Source: Bacillus bingmayongensis
GTDB taxonomy: Bacteria; Bacillota; Bacilli; Bacillales; Bacillaceae_G
DNA: 64,000 nt
Direction of reading: 5' to 3'
Assembly (NCBI RefSeq): GCF_000299035.1
Contig: NZ_JH921517.1
Span: 51,317-115,316 of the forward strand
Shown here: positions 37,472 through 47,603 of the stretch, piece by piece
How the letters are laid out: every line of letters begins with the position of its first letter
How positions within the stretch are numbered: the stretch's first letter is position 1
Notes under the pieces: generated by a model
What the model was told of the DNA's origin: nothing
What the model saw: the letters and a program-made list of their open reading frames with translations, nothing else
The model's database searches: none
Made by a program: the position numbers and the translations under genes

Positions 37472-38757
37472 TGTTTGTAGATCAGGTCAAGATATATGTA
37501 AAAGGCGGCGACGGTGGTAACGGAATGGTTGCGTATCGTCGTGAGAAGTATGTTCCAAAAGGTGGCCCAGCAGGTGGCGATGGTGGTAAAGGTGCAGATG
37601 TTGTTTTCGTTGTTGACGAAGGCTTACGTACATTAATGGACTTCCGCTACCAACGTCATTTCAAAGCTGATCGTGGTCAACACGGGATGAGCAAAGGGCA
37701 ACATGGTCGTAAAGCTGACGATTTAATCGTAAAAGTTCCACCAGGAACAGTTGTAAAAGATGAGGCAACTGGTCAAATTCTTGCGGATTTAGTAACGCAT
37801 GAGCAATCAGCAGTTATCGCAAGAGGTGGTCGTGGTGGCCGTGGTAACTCACGTTTTGCAACACCGACGAACCCAGCACCAGAAATCGCTGAGAACGGGG
37901 AACCAGGTCAAGAACGTGATGTAATCTTAGAATTAAAAGTATTAGCGGATGTTGGACTTGTTGGATTCCCAAGCGTAGGTAAATCAACATTATTATCCGT
38001 TGTATCATCAGCGCGTCCGAAAATTGCAGAATATCACTTTACAACAATCGTTCCAAACCTAGGTGTTGTTGAGACAGGCGATAACCGCAGCTTCGTTATG
38101 GCTGACCTTCCTGGATTAATTGAAGGAGCACATGCCGGCGTTGGACTTGGACACCAATTCTTACGTCATATTGAGCGTACACGTGTTATCGTGCATGTGA
38201 TTGATATGTCTGGTTTAGAAGGCCGTGAGCCATATGAGGATTATGTAACAATTAATAATGAATTAAAAGAATATAATCTGCGTTTAACAGAGCGTCCACA
38301 AGTTGTTGTTGCAAACAAAATGGATATGCCAGATGCAGAAGAGAACTTACAAGCATTTAAAGAAAAAGTGGGAGACGAAGTGAAAATCTTCCCAATCTCT
38401 GCAGTAACAAAGCAAGGTGTTCGTGATCTATTATTTGAAGTAGCAAACTTATTAGAAACGACACCAGAATTCCCAGTACACGAGGTTGTAGACGAATCTG
38501 AAGCAAGTGTAATGTACAAGTTTGAAACTGAAGGTGTTAAATTTGAAATTACACGTGAAAGCGACGGTACGTTTGTTATTTCTGGTTATGACATTGAGAA
38601 AACATTCAAGATGACAGACTTCTCGCGTGATGAATCTGTACGTCGTTTCGCTCGTCAAATGCGTGGTATGGGTATCGATGAAGCTCTTCGTGCACGCGGT
38701 GCAAAAGACGGCGACATTGTAAAAATTCTTGAATATGAATTTGAATTTATCGATTAA
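37471..38757 (+). CDS. obg: Obg GTPase
   Basis: An essential 50S-assembly and stress GTPase of 428 residues. The N-terminal Gly-rich Obg fold (about 1-158, with [16 protein letters not shown]), the GTPase domain (GFPSVGKST near 165, switch [13 protein letters not shown] near 280) and the C-terminal OCT domain (about 350-428) are all present. It is translationally coupled to spo0B. In B. subtilis Obg is also needed for Spo0A activation. A terminator follows. Confidence 0.97.
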   Translation: MFVDQVKIYVKGGDGGNGMVAYRREKYVPKGGPAGGDGGKGADVVFVVDEGLRTLMDFRYQRHFKADRGQHGMSKGQHGRKADDLIVKVPPGTVVKDEATGQILADLVTHEQSAVIARGGRGGRGNSRFATPTNPAPEIAENGEPGQERDVILELKVLADVGLVGFPSVGKSTLLSVVSSARPKIAEYHFTTIVPNLGVVETGDNRSFVMADLPGLIEGAHAGVGLGHQFLRHIERTRVIVHVIDMSGLEGREPYEDYVTINNELKEYNLRLTERPQVVVANKMDMPDAEENLQAFKEKVGDEVKIFPISAVTKQGVRDLLFEVANLLETTPEFPVHEVVDESEASVMYKFETEGVKFEITRESDGTFVISGYDIEKTFKMTDFSRDESVRRFARQMRGMGIDEALRARGAKDGDIVKILEYEFEFID

Positions 38758-38788
38758 GACTGCCAAAATACGGCAGTCTTTTTTATAA
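38755..38788 (+). terminator. Rho-independent terminator of obg
   Basis: AAGACTGCC pairs with GGCAGTCTT around AAAATAC, then Ts. It overlaps the obg stop. Confidence 0.9.
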
Positions 38789-38831
38789 TGGAAAAAGGAG
38801 TGAATTTATTGAAATAAAAGGATGGGGAAAA

Positions 38832-39539
38832 ATGTATAAAGTATTTATTGTAGAAGATGACGAAAAGATTGCAGAAATATTAGAGGAACATTTAGAAAGA
38901 TATGGATATCAATCATTCAGGGCGACCGATTTACGTCAAATAAAAGACGAGTTCGTAAAAGTAAATCCTCATTTAGTGTTACTTGATATTAATTTACCGT
39001 ACTTTGATGGCTTCTATTGGTGCCGCCAAATTCGTACAGTATCAAATGCGCCGATTATTTTCGTTTCTGCAAGAACAGGAGAAATGGATCAAGTGATGGC
39101 CATTGAAAATGGTGGGGATGATTATATTACAAAACCGTTCCATTTAGACGTCGTAATGGCAAAGGTAAAGAGTGCACTGCGCCGCGGATACGGTGAGTAT
39201 GCTTCATCAACAGAAAGCGATTGTTTAGGTGTTAATGGGCTATTACTTTTTCCGTCGCAACATATAGTAGAGTGGAAAGGACAACAAACTGAACTTACAA
39301 AAAATGAGTTTTATTTACTCGAATGTTTAATGAAACAGGCCAATCAATATGTAATGCGTGAAGAGTTATTAGAGGCGCTATGGGATGAAGTAGCTTTTGT
39401 TGATGATAATACATTAACTGTGAACGTAAAACGCGTGAGGAAGAAATTAGAGGAGCTTGGAATCAAAAATGCAATTGTGACAAAACGTGGGTATGGTTAT
39501 GCGCTTCTTACAGACTGGGGAGATGGATATGAAGCTTAG
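38832..39539 (+). CDS. BceR-type response regulator
   Basis: An OmpR-family regulator of 235 residues. The phospho-acceptor is Asp52 (VLLDINLP) with the acidic pair Asp9/Asp10 and Lys in ITKPFHLD. The C-terminal winged helix ends in VTKRGYGYALL. With the overlapping kinase gene and the Bce-type transporter downstream it forms a peptide-antibiotic sensing module, by analogy with BceRS-BceAB. A purine-rich ribosome site GGATGGGG precedes ATG. The inducing compound cannot be predicted. Confidence 0.9.
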   Translation: MYKVFIVEDDEKIAEILEEHLERYGYQSFRATDLRQIKDEFVKVNPHLVLLDINLPYFDGFYWCRQIRTVSNAPIIFVSARTGEMDQVMAIENGGDDYITKPFHLDVVMAKVKSALRRGYGEYASSTESDCLGVNGLLLFPSQHIVEWKGQQTELTKNEFYLLECLMKQANQYVMREELLEALWDEVAFVDDNTLTVNVKRVRKKLEELGIKNAIVTKRGYGYALLTDWGDGYEA

Positions 39540-40611
39540 AAGTTACCTCATGGATCGTTTTCCTTTAATCCTTTCTTATATTGTAAGTCTTTGCTTATTT
39601 GGGCTCGTATTACAGTTACAAAGTCTTTTAGAAAAGAAGTCACTTGACTGGAGTACGTGGTTATATGGACTTTTATTAGGGGTAGTCTTGTTTCTCGTAT
39701 ACCTCATGTATGATTATCGAAAACGTAGCGTGTTTTTAAAAAGAATAGAACAATATATTGCTGATGGGCATACGTTACATGACTCTTTACTCGTTGACGC
39801 TTCTTATACATCGGAACAAGAAATGATTGTAGAAGCATTCACTTTGCTGAGACAGCAATATATGAATGAGATTCATAAGCAGCATACGAAAGAACAGCAG
39901 CAAATGATTTTCATGAACCAATGGATTCATCAAATGAAAACACCGGTATCAGTTATTGAATTATTGTTGCAGAAATTTGGCAAAGCGCACCGTGAAGCAA
40001 GGGAAACAGTTGAAAGTATTCGGGAAGAAAATAACCGTATTTTAAATGGTTTAGATTTAGCATTACATATGGCAAGGCTAGAGCAGTTTGCGAAAGATTA
40101 TAAAGTAGAAGTAGTAAATGTCATAGATGTCGTTCGAGATATTATTAATCAAAATCGAAAGTCTTTCATTCAATCTTCTGTATATCCGAAATTAATGTTT
40201 GAAGAAGATACTTGTATGGTTGCATCTGATAGAAAGTGGATTAGTATCGCAATTAGTCAAATTGTAGTGAATGCAATTAAGTACACAAAAATCTCACAAG
40301 CGGATAAAAAAGAAATTCAGTTTCGAATAGAGGAGAAGGATCAGAAGATTTTATTACATATTCGTGATAATGGAATTGGTATTCCGAAGCAAGATGTAAA
40401 GCGAATATTTGATCCGTTCTTTACTGGGATAAATGGTCGAAAAACGAGGGAAGCAACGGGGATGGGCTTATATATTACGAAAGAAATTTGTGATAATCTT
40501 CATCACGGAATTTACGTGCAATCAACAGAAGGCGAAGGTACAACATTTACATTCAAATTTGCAAAAGACGAAGAATATCATGCATTGATGAGAAAAATGA
40601 CAAAATTGTAA
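39529..40611 (+). CDS. BceS-type intramembrane-sensing histidine kinase
   Basis: A kinase of 360 residues with two transmembrane segments close together (about residues 11-31 and 38-58) and almost no external loop, typical of kinases that sense through their partner ABC transporter. The phospho-acceptor is His134 in WIHQMKTPVS; ATP-binding motifs are NAIKYT, DNGIGIP and GMGLYITKEI. The start ATG 39529 follows GGGGAG by six bases and overlaps the regulator gene by 11 bases. It is followed by the transporter genes. Confidence 0.9.
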   Translation: MKLRSYLMDRFPLILSYIVSLCLFGLVLQLQSLLEKKSLDWSTWLYGLLLGVVLFLVYLMYDYRKRSVFLKRIEQYIADGHTLHDSLLVDASYTSEQEMIVEAFTLLRQQYMNEIHKQHTKEQQQMIFMNQWIHQMKTPVSVIELLLQKFGKAHREARETVESIREENNRILNGLDLALHMARLEQFAKDYKVEVVNVIDVVRDIINQNRKSFIQSSVYPKLMFEEDTCMVASDRKWISIAISQIVVNAIKYTKISQADKKEIQFRIEEKDQKILLHIRDNGIGIPKQDVKRIFDPFFTGINGRKTREATGMGLYITKEICDNLHHGIYVQSTEGEGTTFTFKFAKDEEYHALMRKMTKL

Positions 40612-40704
40612 GATAACAAATGGTTTTGTAAGGGAAATCACTCGTTTCTTTTTCTCATTTTTCTTATAGTAAATGTAAGAAGAAAACACATAGGGGGATT
40701 AGAA

Positions 40705-41481
40705 ATGAGTGTTCTTGAAGTAAAAGGGTTAACGAAGGTGTACCAATCAAAAGGTTCAGTGGCAACGACCGCTTTACATGATATAAATTTTAAAATTGAA
40801 GAAGGCGAATTTGTAGGGATTATGGGGCCTTCAGGAAGCGGGAAAACAACGCTTCTTAATTTATTAGCAACAATTGATAAACAAACATCAGGTCATGTTT
40901 ATGTGAATGGTGAAGAAATTAGCCAAATGCGTGCAGCAAAACTAGCAGAATTTCGTCGTACGCACTTAGGCTTTATCTTCCAAGACTTTAATTTGCTTGA
41001 TACGTTATCGATTAAAGAAAATATTATTTTGCCACTTGTTATGGCGAAACGTCCTGTGAAGGAAATTGATACGAAAATACTTGAAATTGCGAAGTTTTTA
41101 AATATCGAAGGAATTTTAAATAAAAAAGTATATGAAGTTTCAGGTGGACAGCAACAACGTGCCGCAGCTGCGCGTGCCATTATTCATGAACCGACATTAA
41201 TCTTAGCAGATGAACCAACAGGAAACTTAGACTCTAAATCAGCAAAATCATTAATGGGCGCACTGCAAGATTTACATGAGAAAAAGAAAGTAACGATTGC
41301 GATGGTAACGCATGATCCAGTAGCCGCTAGCTATTGCGAGCGTATTCTCTTTATCCGCGATGGAGAAATCTTCTCGGAAATTCATAAAGGAAAAACAAAA
41401 CAAGCCTTTTTCCAAGAAATTTTAGACGTACTTGCGATGCTAGGAGGAGAATATCATGAACTTTCGCCAGCTCGCGCTTAA
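40705..41481 (+). CDS. BceA-type ABC transporter ATPase
   Basis: A 258-residue ATPase of the MacB/LolD-like group. Walker A GPSGSGKT is at 41-48, the signature VSGGQQQRAAAARA near 145, and Walker B LILADEPTGNLDS. It probably powers removal of antimicrobial peptides with the FtsX-type permease encoded next, and signals flux to the kinase. The upstream 93-bp gap should hold the regulator-controlled promoter; a TATAGT box is at about 40667. It overlaps the permease gene by 26 bases. Confidence 0.92.
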   Translation: MSVLEVKGLTKVYQSKGSVATTALHDINFKIEEGEFVGIMGPSGSGKTTLLNLLATIDKQTSGHVYVNGEEISQMRAAKLAEFRRTHLGFIFQDFNLLDTLSIKENIILPLVMAKRPVKEIDTKILEIAKFLNIEGILNKKVYEVSGGQQQRAAAARAIIHEPTLILADEPTGNLDSKSAKSLMGALQDLHEKKKVTIAMVTHDPVAASYCERILFIRDGEIFSEIHKGKTKQAFFQEILDVLAMLGGEYHELSPARA

Positions 41482-43369
41482 TAATGTAAAAGGAAATTGG
41501 CGTAATTATAAAGCCTTTCTTATTAGTAGTTGTTTATCGATTTTAGTATTTTTTATGTATGCTTCCTTCATTTATCATCCAGATGTAGTGAGCGGAAATA
41601 TTAGCATGAAGACGATGATTACAAAAGGGTTAGAATCTATGAACTATATCGTTGTCATCTTTTCGGCACTCTTTATTTTATATGCGAATTCAACGTTTTT
41701 ACGAGCAAGAAAAAAGGAGTTCGGTTTATTAACATTAATAGGTGGGACAAAAGCACAGCTTGGCCGTATGATTATACTAGAGCAAATGATTTTAGGTGTA
41801 ATCGCAATTGTAATAGGGATTGCTCTTGGTATGCTTGGTTCAAAGTTGTTTTTTCAAGCTTTAAGTGTATTGCTGGGTATAGATAAAACCCTTCCGCTCG
41901 TCTGGAATGGAAAAGCAGTTTTGATTACAGCTAGTGTATACTTCATTCTCTTCTTTATCTTATCATTGTTTGGTGTTTGGACAGTGGGACGCTTGCAAAT
42001 TATTGATTTATTAAGAGAAGCAAGAAAACAAAAAGTAGAGCCTTTTGCATTTACATGGTTATGTGTAGTCGGGATATTATGTATTATTGTCGCATATGTA
42101 CTTTGTTTCCAAGTAACGCTTATGAATTTTTTGATATACTTTTTACCGATTGTAGGATTGACAATTGGAGGAACGTACTTACTATTCACACAAGGTAGCA
42201 CCGTTGTATTAAAGGCATTACAAAAAAGAAAAAAATCATTTTATACATATCCAAATATGTTTGTCCTTAGCAATCTTATTTATAAAATGAAAGATAATGC
42301 TCGTTTTCTATTCGTTATTTCCATTATTACAGCTGTTGTCTCTTCAGCGATTGGTACGCTATACGTATTCTTTCAAGATATGAGTTATAAAACAGTAGCT
42401 AGTACTCCTCATGCAATTTCATATGAGGAAAAGGGAGTAAATACACATAATGTTATTAGCGACGAGAAAATGCAAGAGCTATTGAAAAAACACGGGTTTG
42501 AAGATGTACGAAAAGTAACATATGTAAAACTTCCTGCAAAACAAAAACTAGCGTTGTTAAATGGTGAGCATGAGATGCCGTTAGCTATTATTTCAGAAAA
42601 GGAATATAATGCAGAAGCGCGTAAGCAAAAGAAAGAGGAAGTTCATAATGCACCAGGAAGCGCAACGATGGTTTTAATTGATATGATGAATGACTTTGTG
42701 AAGATAGATCGTACGAAGCCGTTTGAGTTTATGCTGAACGGACAAAAACAGTCTATTAAGCTAAAGGATCCAATTTCGCAATCTGTTTTTAATGATGAAG
42801 GATATCTCATTGTGAATGATCAAGACTTTGTGAAATATGCACAGCTCGTATCAGATGAAGAAAAGACGAAATATTACGGCTATTATATTGGAGATTGGAA
42901 AGGAACAGAGGATCTTGTAGTAGACTTGAAAAAAGAAATTGCACCAGAACAACAAGAGAATTTCCATAATTCCGTTCTTGCGTATAAAGCGATAAAGGAA
43001 CAAGGGGCAATTACAATGTTCATCGGTTTCTTTGTAGCAGTACTCTTCTTCTTCTTTGCTTGCAGCATGACATATTTTAAATGGTTTAATGATAAAGAAC
43101 AAGATCGTATCCAATTTAAATCATTAAGACGAATTGGTATGACGGATAAAGAAATTCATAAAATCGCGATTCGCCAAATGGGAGCAATTTTCTTTATCCC
43201 AATTCTTATTGGTACTGTGCATAGTGGATTTGCTCTTCATACATTAGGGAAAATGCTTTATTTAGATTTATGGAAATCAGGTGCGATTGTAATTGGAGCA
43301 TATATTGTGGCTTCGGCAATTTACTTTATGATTGCACAAAGAGGATATTTAAAACACGTAAAAAGCTAG
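41456..43369 (+). CDS. BceB-type ABC permease, first copy
   Basis: A 637-residue permease with about ten transmembrane segments and a large extracellular domain of about 200 residues (roughly 310-520) between spans 7 and 8, the plan of BceB. It carries FtsX-type regions near residues 60-190 and at the C-terminus. The ribosome site AGGAGG lies inside the ATPase gene. A hairpin terminator overlaps its 3' end and would reduce transcription into the second permease gene. Confidence 0.9.
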   Translation: MNFRQLALNNVKGNWRNYKAFLISSCLSILVFFMYASFIYHPDVVSGNISMKTMITKGLESMNYIVVIFSALFILYANSTFLRARKKEFGLLTLIGGTKAQLGRMIILEQMILGVIAIVIGIALGMLGSKLFFQALSVLLGIDKTLPLVWNGKAVLITASVYFILFFILSLFGVWTVGRLQIIDLLREARKQKVEPFAFTWLCVVGILCIIVAYVLCFQVTLMNFLIYFLPIVGLTIGGTYLLFTQGSTVVLKALQKRKKSFYTYPNMFVLSNLIYKMKDNARFLFVISIITAVVSSAIGTLYVFFQDMSYKTVASTPHAISYEEKGVNTHNVISDEKMQELLKKHGFEDVRKVTYVKLPAKQKLALLNGEHEMPLAIISEKEYNAEARKQKKEEVHNAPGSATMVLIDMMNDFVKIDRTKPFEFMLNGQKQSIKLKDPISQSVFNDEGYLIVNDQDFVKYAQLVSDEEKTKYYGYYIGDWKGTEDLVVDLKKEIAPEQQENFHNSVLAYKAIKEQGAITMFIGFFVAVLFFFFACSMTYFKWFNDKEQDRIQFKSLRRIGMTDKEIHKIAIRQMGAIFFIPILIGTVHSGFALHTLGKMLYLDLWKSGAIVIGAYIVASAIYFMIAQRGYLKHVKS

Positions 43370-43388
43370 GGAAACCTCTAGCTTTTTA
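43360..43388 (+). terminator. Rho-independent terminator between the permease genes
   Basis: AAAAAGCTAG pairs with CTAGCTTTTT around GGAAACCT. It overlaps the first permease's stop. Confidence 0.8.
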
Positions 43389-43418
43389 CCTATGTAACAA
43401 GTTACAGGGGGGATGCAG

Positions 43419-45326
43419 ATGAATATCAGGCAGCTAGCGATACAAAATGTAAGGGGGAATTGGCGGAGTTATAAAGTATTTTTCTTGAGTAGTTGTTTTG
43501 CTATATTTGCTTCTTATGTATATATGTCAGTAATTGTGCATCCTTATATGCAAGAAACGATGTGGTATCAAAATGTACGATGGGGACTCATTATATGTAA
43601 TATCATTATTATTTGCTTCTTTGTTTTATTTATTTTGTATTCCAATTCTATTTTCATACAAGCGCGTAAGAAAGAATTAGGACTATATATGTTAATGGGA
43701 GCAACGAAGTCTAATTTAATTGGTATGATAATGGCTGAACAAATTTTGATGGGGCTTTTTGCTAACATTTTTGGTATTGGAATTGGCATGATATTTTTAA
43801 AGCTCTTTTTTATGGTATTTAGTATGTTTCTTAGACTTCCGCAAGAGTTAACACTTATTTTTGATATAAAAGCTATGTTCATAACATTTATTACATATGT
43901 CATTGTCTTTTTTGTTTTATCATTTGTGAGTGCACTACATATATGGAATATAAAAGTCATTCGTTTATTAAAAGAATTTCGTATGGATAAAAGCGAAGCC
44001 AAAAGTTCGAAATGGCTCTGTTTGCTAGGATTCGCTTGTTTAGGGATAGGCTACGGCTTAGCTTTACAAGCGACGTTGCTAACAATGGCTTTATATTTTA
44101 TTCCAGTTATTATTTTAATTTCTGTTGGAACATACTTTTCATTTACACATGGAGTAATACAAATACTGCAAATGATAAAACGAAATAAAAAAATGATGTA
44201 TACATATCCTTATTTATTTATAGTGAATCAATTGTCATATAGAATGAAGGAAAATGGACGCTTTTTCTTTCTTTTATCTATGGCAACGACTGTTGTTGTT
44301 ACGGCAACGGGTACGATTTTCTTATATTTTTCGGGCATGCAAGATATGTGGCGCGGAGGAGGGCCACAAGCCTTTTCATATGTAGAAAGAGGTACTCAAT
44401 CTAATGAAAATTTTGATAAGGACACAGTTGAAAATCTATTACATAAACATGGATTTCATAAATTTCGTTATACAACTTTTGTAGGATTACAAACAACATT
44501 TCAGTCTAATAATCGGGAAAATACAGAGGCAACTATAATAAGAGCGAGTGAATATAATAAAGAGGCAAGAGAGCAAGGACAGAAAACATATTCTCCAAAA
44601 AGAGGAACGGTTACCCTTGTTTATTATGATAAGTATAGATCTCTCTTATATAATAAGAAAAAGATTCGATTAAATGTGTTTGGGCAGACGTTCAATTATA
44701 CATTTAACGGACAAAAAGAAGGATCGCTATTTAATTATCATGCGTATCAAGTAAATGGGATGTTTTTTGTCATGAATGATCAAGACTTTATTAATATAAC
44801 GAATACAATTCCTGACTCTGAAAAAAGTATATATCGAGGCTACACATTAGGGAATATTGAAAATACAAAGGAATTAAGCGAAGATTTACGTAAAAATATG
44901 AAACAAAACAAGGACGGTGCATTTCGAAATAATATGGAATTATATGTGAGTATGAAAGAGATAGGTGAATTTACTTTGTTTATTGGTTCGTTTATCAGTA
45001 TACTATTCTTTCTTACTTCATGTAGCATCGTGTATTTTAAGTGGTTTCATACTATTTCATCTGACCGGAAGCAATATCAAGCACTATCTAAAATCGGAAT
45101 GACGAAGCAAGAAGTATGGAAAATTTCTCGTTGGCAATTAGGCGTGCTATTCTTTTCCCCTATTTTAGCAGGAAGTATGCATAGTGCGGTTGCGTTATAT
45201 ACGTTCTATAGGACAGTTTTTATGGAGGACTCATTTCTAAAAGTATGTGTTGTCATTGCGTTTTATCTTTTAGCGTGCGTTATTTATTTCTTCTTCGCCC
45301 AAAAAGAATATATGAAACATATATAG
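43419..45326 (+). CDS. BceB-type ABC permease, second copy
   Basis: A 635-residue paralogue of the preceding permease with the same topology; the N-termini align (MNIRQLAIQNVRGNWRSYK and MNFRQLALNNVKGNWRNYK). The second of two ATGs is taken because GGGGGG lies six bases before it. No second ATPase gene is present, so it must share the upstream ATPase or act otherwise. Its external domain has diverged much more than the membrane parts, suggesting a different substrate. Confidence 0.88.
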   Translation: MNIRQLAIQNVRGNWRSYKVFFLSSCFAIFASYVYMSVIVHPYMQETMWYQNVRWGLIICNIIIICFFVLFILYSNSIFIQARKKELGLYMLMGATKSNLIGMIMAEQILMGLFANIFGIGIGMIFLKLFFMVFSMFLRLPQELTLIFDIKAMFITFITYVIVFFVLSFVSALHIWNIKVIRLLKEFRMDKSEAKSSKWLCLLGFACLGIGYGLALQATLLTMALYFIPVIILISVGTYFSFTHGVIQILQMIKRNKKMMYTYPYLFIVNQLSYRMKENGRFFFLLSMATTVVVTATGTIFLYFSGMQDMWRGGGPQAFSYVERGTQSNENFDKDTVENLLHKHGFHKFRYTTFVGLQTTFQSNNRENTEATIIRASEYNKEAREQGQKTYSPKRGTVTLVYYDKYRSLLYNKKKIRLNVFGQTFNYTFNGQKEGSLFNYHAYQVNGMFFVMNDQDFINITNTIPDSEKSIYRGYTLGNIENTKELSEDLRKNMKQNKDGAFRNNMELYVSMKEIGEFTLFIGSFISILFFLTSCSIVYFKWFHTISSDRKQYQALSKIGMTKQEVWKISRWQLGVLFFSPILAGSMHSAVALYTFYRTVFMEDSFLKVCVVIAFYLLACVIYFFFAQKEYMKHI

Positions 45327-45354
45327 ACTAGCAGAAAGTGCTAGTCTTTTTAAA
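45325..45354 (+). terminator. Rho-independent terminator of the second permease gene
   Basis: AGACTAGCA pairs with TGCTAGTCT around GAAAG, then TTTT. Confidence 0.88.
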
Positions 45355-45430
45355 ATATTCGAAATTTGCATAGAAGAATATAAATATTTATGGTATAACA
45401 GTAAGAAAACGAAAAAGAGGGGAAAAGACG

Positions 45431-46282
45431 ATGATTCGAGTTGGCTATTTAGGACCAGAAGCAACATTTACAAATATGGCGGTGAGTCGTTTTTTTCCGG
45501 AAGCAGAGCATGTACCGTATCGAACGATTCCTGATTGTATAGATGCTGCGGCAAATGGAAATGTTGATTTCGCTGTTGTACCACTTGAAAATGCAATTGA
45601 AGGATCGGTCAATATTACGGTTGATTATCTTGTGCATGAACAACCGCTATTTATTGTAGGGGAAATTACAGTGCCCATTCAGCAGCATTTGCTCGTCCAC
45701 CCAAATTATGAAAAAATATGGAATGAAGTATATGCAGTGCATTCTCATCCACATGCGATTGCGCAGTGCCATAAGTTTTTAAATGAGGAATTAAAGGGTG
45801 TAACAGTCCGTGATATGACATCGACAAGTGCAGCAGCGCAGTATGTGAAAGAACACCCGGAAGAGAGGATTGCGGCAATTGCAAACGAAGCAGCAGCAGA
45901 GAAGTATGATTTAACAATTGTGCAGCGCAATATTCACACGCATAAAAATAATCATACGCGTTTCCTCGTGTTACATAAAAAACAGCGTGCATTATTGCCG
46001 AAAAATGGTGAGAACCGCGGTGAGAAAACGACTTTGATGGTAACGTTACCTGCTGATTATGCAGGGGCACTTTATCAAGTATTATCGGCTTTCGCATGGC
46101 GAAAATTAAATTTATCGAAAATCGAATCCCGTCCGATGAAAACGGGTCTTGGTAATTACTTTTTCTTAATTGATGTTGATAAGGCGTATGATGATGTGTT
46201 ATTGCCAGGAGTAACGATGGAGTTGGAGGCACTAGGATTTTCTGTTACGGTGCTGGGGAGCTATTCGTCGTATTGGTTGTAA
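45431..46282 (+). CDS. pheA: prephenate dehydratase
   Basis: Converts prephenate to phenylpyruvate in phenylalanine synthesis. It has 283 residues: a PDT domain (about 1-180, starting VGYLGPEATFT, with the catalytic HTRFLVL near 174) and a C-terminal ACT domain (about 200-283, ESRPMKTGLGNYFFLID) that binds Phe for feedback inhibition. In B. subtilis pheB lies between obg and pheA; here it is absent and the Bce-type module fills the interval. Confidence 0.95.
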   Translation: MIRVGYLGPEATFTNMAVSRFFPEAEHVPYRTIPDCIDAAANGNVDFAVVPLENAIEGSVNITVDYLVHEQPLFIVGEITVPIQQHLLVHPNYEKIWNEVYAVHSHPHAIAQCHKFLNEELKGVTVRDMTSTSAAAQYVKEHPEERIAAIANEAAAEKYDLTIVQRNIHTHKNNHTRFLVLHKKQRALLPKNGENRGEKTTLMVTLPADYAGALYQVLSAFAWRKLNLSKIESRPMKTGLGNYFFLIDVDKAYDDVLLPGVTMELEALGFSVTVLGSYSSYWL

Positions 46283-46289
46283 CCATAAA

Positions 46290-46324
46290 TAAGTCCCACC
46301 GGGTGAAAAGGTGGGACTTTTATA
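46290..46324. terminator. bidirectional terminator between pheA and the MOSC gene
   Basis: AAGTCCCACC pairs with GGTGGGACTT around GGGTGAAAA, with Ts on the plus strand and A-rich sequence on the other side. Confidence 0.85.
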
Positions 46325-46972
46325 TTACTTCAATTTCGTCAGTCGCTCTGTTAGTTGCTCGCGCCAAGCTTCTGCTAGCTCTGGAACAGCAAGAATTTTT
46401 TCCGTTGCCTCTTTATCTTTCCGTCTATGAAAATATACTTCGTTAGAAAATAGAATAGACACTTGATGTGGATGGCGCTCTAGTAGTTGTAGTTGTGAGT
46501 CTTTGCGAACGACACCTTCTTGAAGAACTCGACATAAATAGCCGGTATAACCAGTTTCTACAATGCGTGGTAAAATGCTAGGGATGCCGACTCTTTTTGA
46601 GATAGTACTACATGGTACGCGTCCTTGTGTAATTTGAATGACCGCCTCGCCTAATTGAAATGTATCACCGATGAAAACATTACGTTCTAACATATTTGTT
46701 ACGGTAATATTTTCGCCAAATGTAGAGGGTGGGAGATTTGTTTGAAATTCTTGTTCCCATAGTGCGTAATGTTCATGTGGGTAGACACAAACAGCGCGAT
46801 CAGGCCCACCATGAAACCTTAGGTCAGCTACACCATCTCCGTGAAAGCCATCTTTTGATAGAAAGGCTTCTTCTGTAAGCTCTTTACAGATGCCTGTTGT
46901 CATTTCTTTGTTTTCTCCATATTGCATTTGTTTCGGTTTGCCGGTGCTAAAGTGAATAAGTTCAATCCCCAT
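46325..46972 (-). CDS. MOSC-domain protein (YiiM-like)
   Basis: A cytosolic protein of 215 residues with a MOSC domain (about 40-160). MOSC proteins are relatives of the molybdenum cofactor sulfurase C-terminus. Visible motifs are FHGDGVADLRFHGGPDRAVC and the family cysteine in GRVPCSTISKR. YiiM-type proteins are linked to resistance to N-hydroxylated base analogues, but activity here is unknown. AAAGGGGG precedes ATG. Confidence 0.85.
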   Translation of the reverse strand: MGIELIHFSTGKPKQMQYGENKEMTTGICKELTEEAFLSKDGFHGDGVADLRFHGGPDRAVCVYPHEHYALWEQEFQTNLPPSTFGENITVTNMLERNVFIGDTFQLGEAVIQITQGRVPCSTISKRVGIPSILPRIVETGYTGYLCRVLQEGVVRKDSQLQLLERHPHQVSILFSNEVYFHRRKDKEATEKILAVPELAEAWREQLTERLTKLK

Positions 46973-47018
46973 ATATTATCCCCCTTTATAATAGATTTCA
47001 ATATTATATCATTTCACA

Positions 47019-47064
47019 AATAAAAGCACAGAGAAGAATGAAACTCTCTGTGCTTTTATTTTAA
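47019..47064. terminator. terminator of nifS-niaR, bidirectional
   Basis: A 17-bp perfect stem (AATAAAAGCACAGAGA with TCTCTGTGCTTTTATT) around a 10-base loop, T-rich on both strands. It ends the minus-strand nifS-niaR operon. Confidence 0.9.
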
Positions 47065-47603
47065 TAAACAAGAAATCCAGCGCGGTCTAGTGCATCGCAA
47101 GCAGCGTTTAATTTTTCAGTGGAATCTGCTTCAATTGTATGCAAGTGAATCCCATCTGTTAATTGAGATAGATAAGATGCCTTTGTATCTTCAATCTTTT
47201 GTAAATATTGTTCAACATCAAAGCGGTTGCTTACCATAATCGAAGCTGTTAAGTCGCCGTATACAGGATGTTCTACTTTCACATCTTTAATGGTAACCCC
47301 ATGATCAACAAGAGTTGTTAGTTCTTGGCGGACTTCTGCTGGTTTATGCTGGCAAACGATGACGCGTTCAAATGTATGTTGCTTCGCCTGCGGTTTTAAA
47401 TATAAGTACCCTTGTGCAGTTGCGATAATTGGTTCATTTCGTGCTTTTAGCAAGGAGATATCTTGCACAATAACTTGCCTGCTAACATTTGTTTTCTTTG
47501 ATAACTCACTCCCCGATAACGGTTCATTAGCTGCAAGGAGCCACTCGAGGATGAGCTGCCTTCTTTCTTCTCCTAAAATTTTTTTTTGATCATTTTGTTT
47601 CAT
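47061..47603 (-). CDS. niaR: NAD biosynthesis repressor NiaR (YrxA)
   Basis: A repressor of nad genes that uses nicotinic acid as co-repressor. It has 180 residues: an N-terminal HTH_11 winged helix (about 12-65, with GSELSKKTNVSRQVIVQDI) and a C-terminal 3H domain (about 75-175) named for conserved histidines that bind a metal; VDHGVTIKDVKVEHPVYG and DGIHLHTIEA contain them. It overlaps nifS by one base. Divergent nadBCA is the expected target. Confidence 0.92.
   Translation of the reverse strand: MKQNDQKKILGEERRQLILEWLLAANEPLSGSELSKKTNVSRQVIVQDISLLKARNEPIIATAQGYLYLKPQAKQHTFERVIVCQHKPAEVRQELTTLVDHGVTIKDVKVEHPVYGDLTASIMVSNRFDVEQYLQKIEDTKASYLSQLTDGIHLHTIEADSTEKLNAACDALDRAGFLVY

Noticed and set aside
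45666-46232. 188-codon frame antisense to pheA
   Set aside because: Covered by the conserved PDT and ACT domains on the plus strand; no ribosome site.
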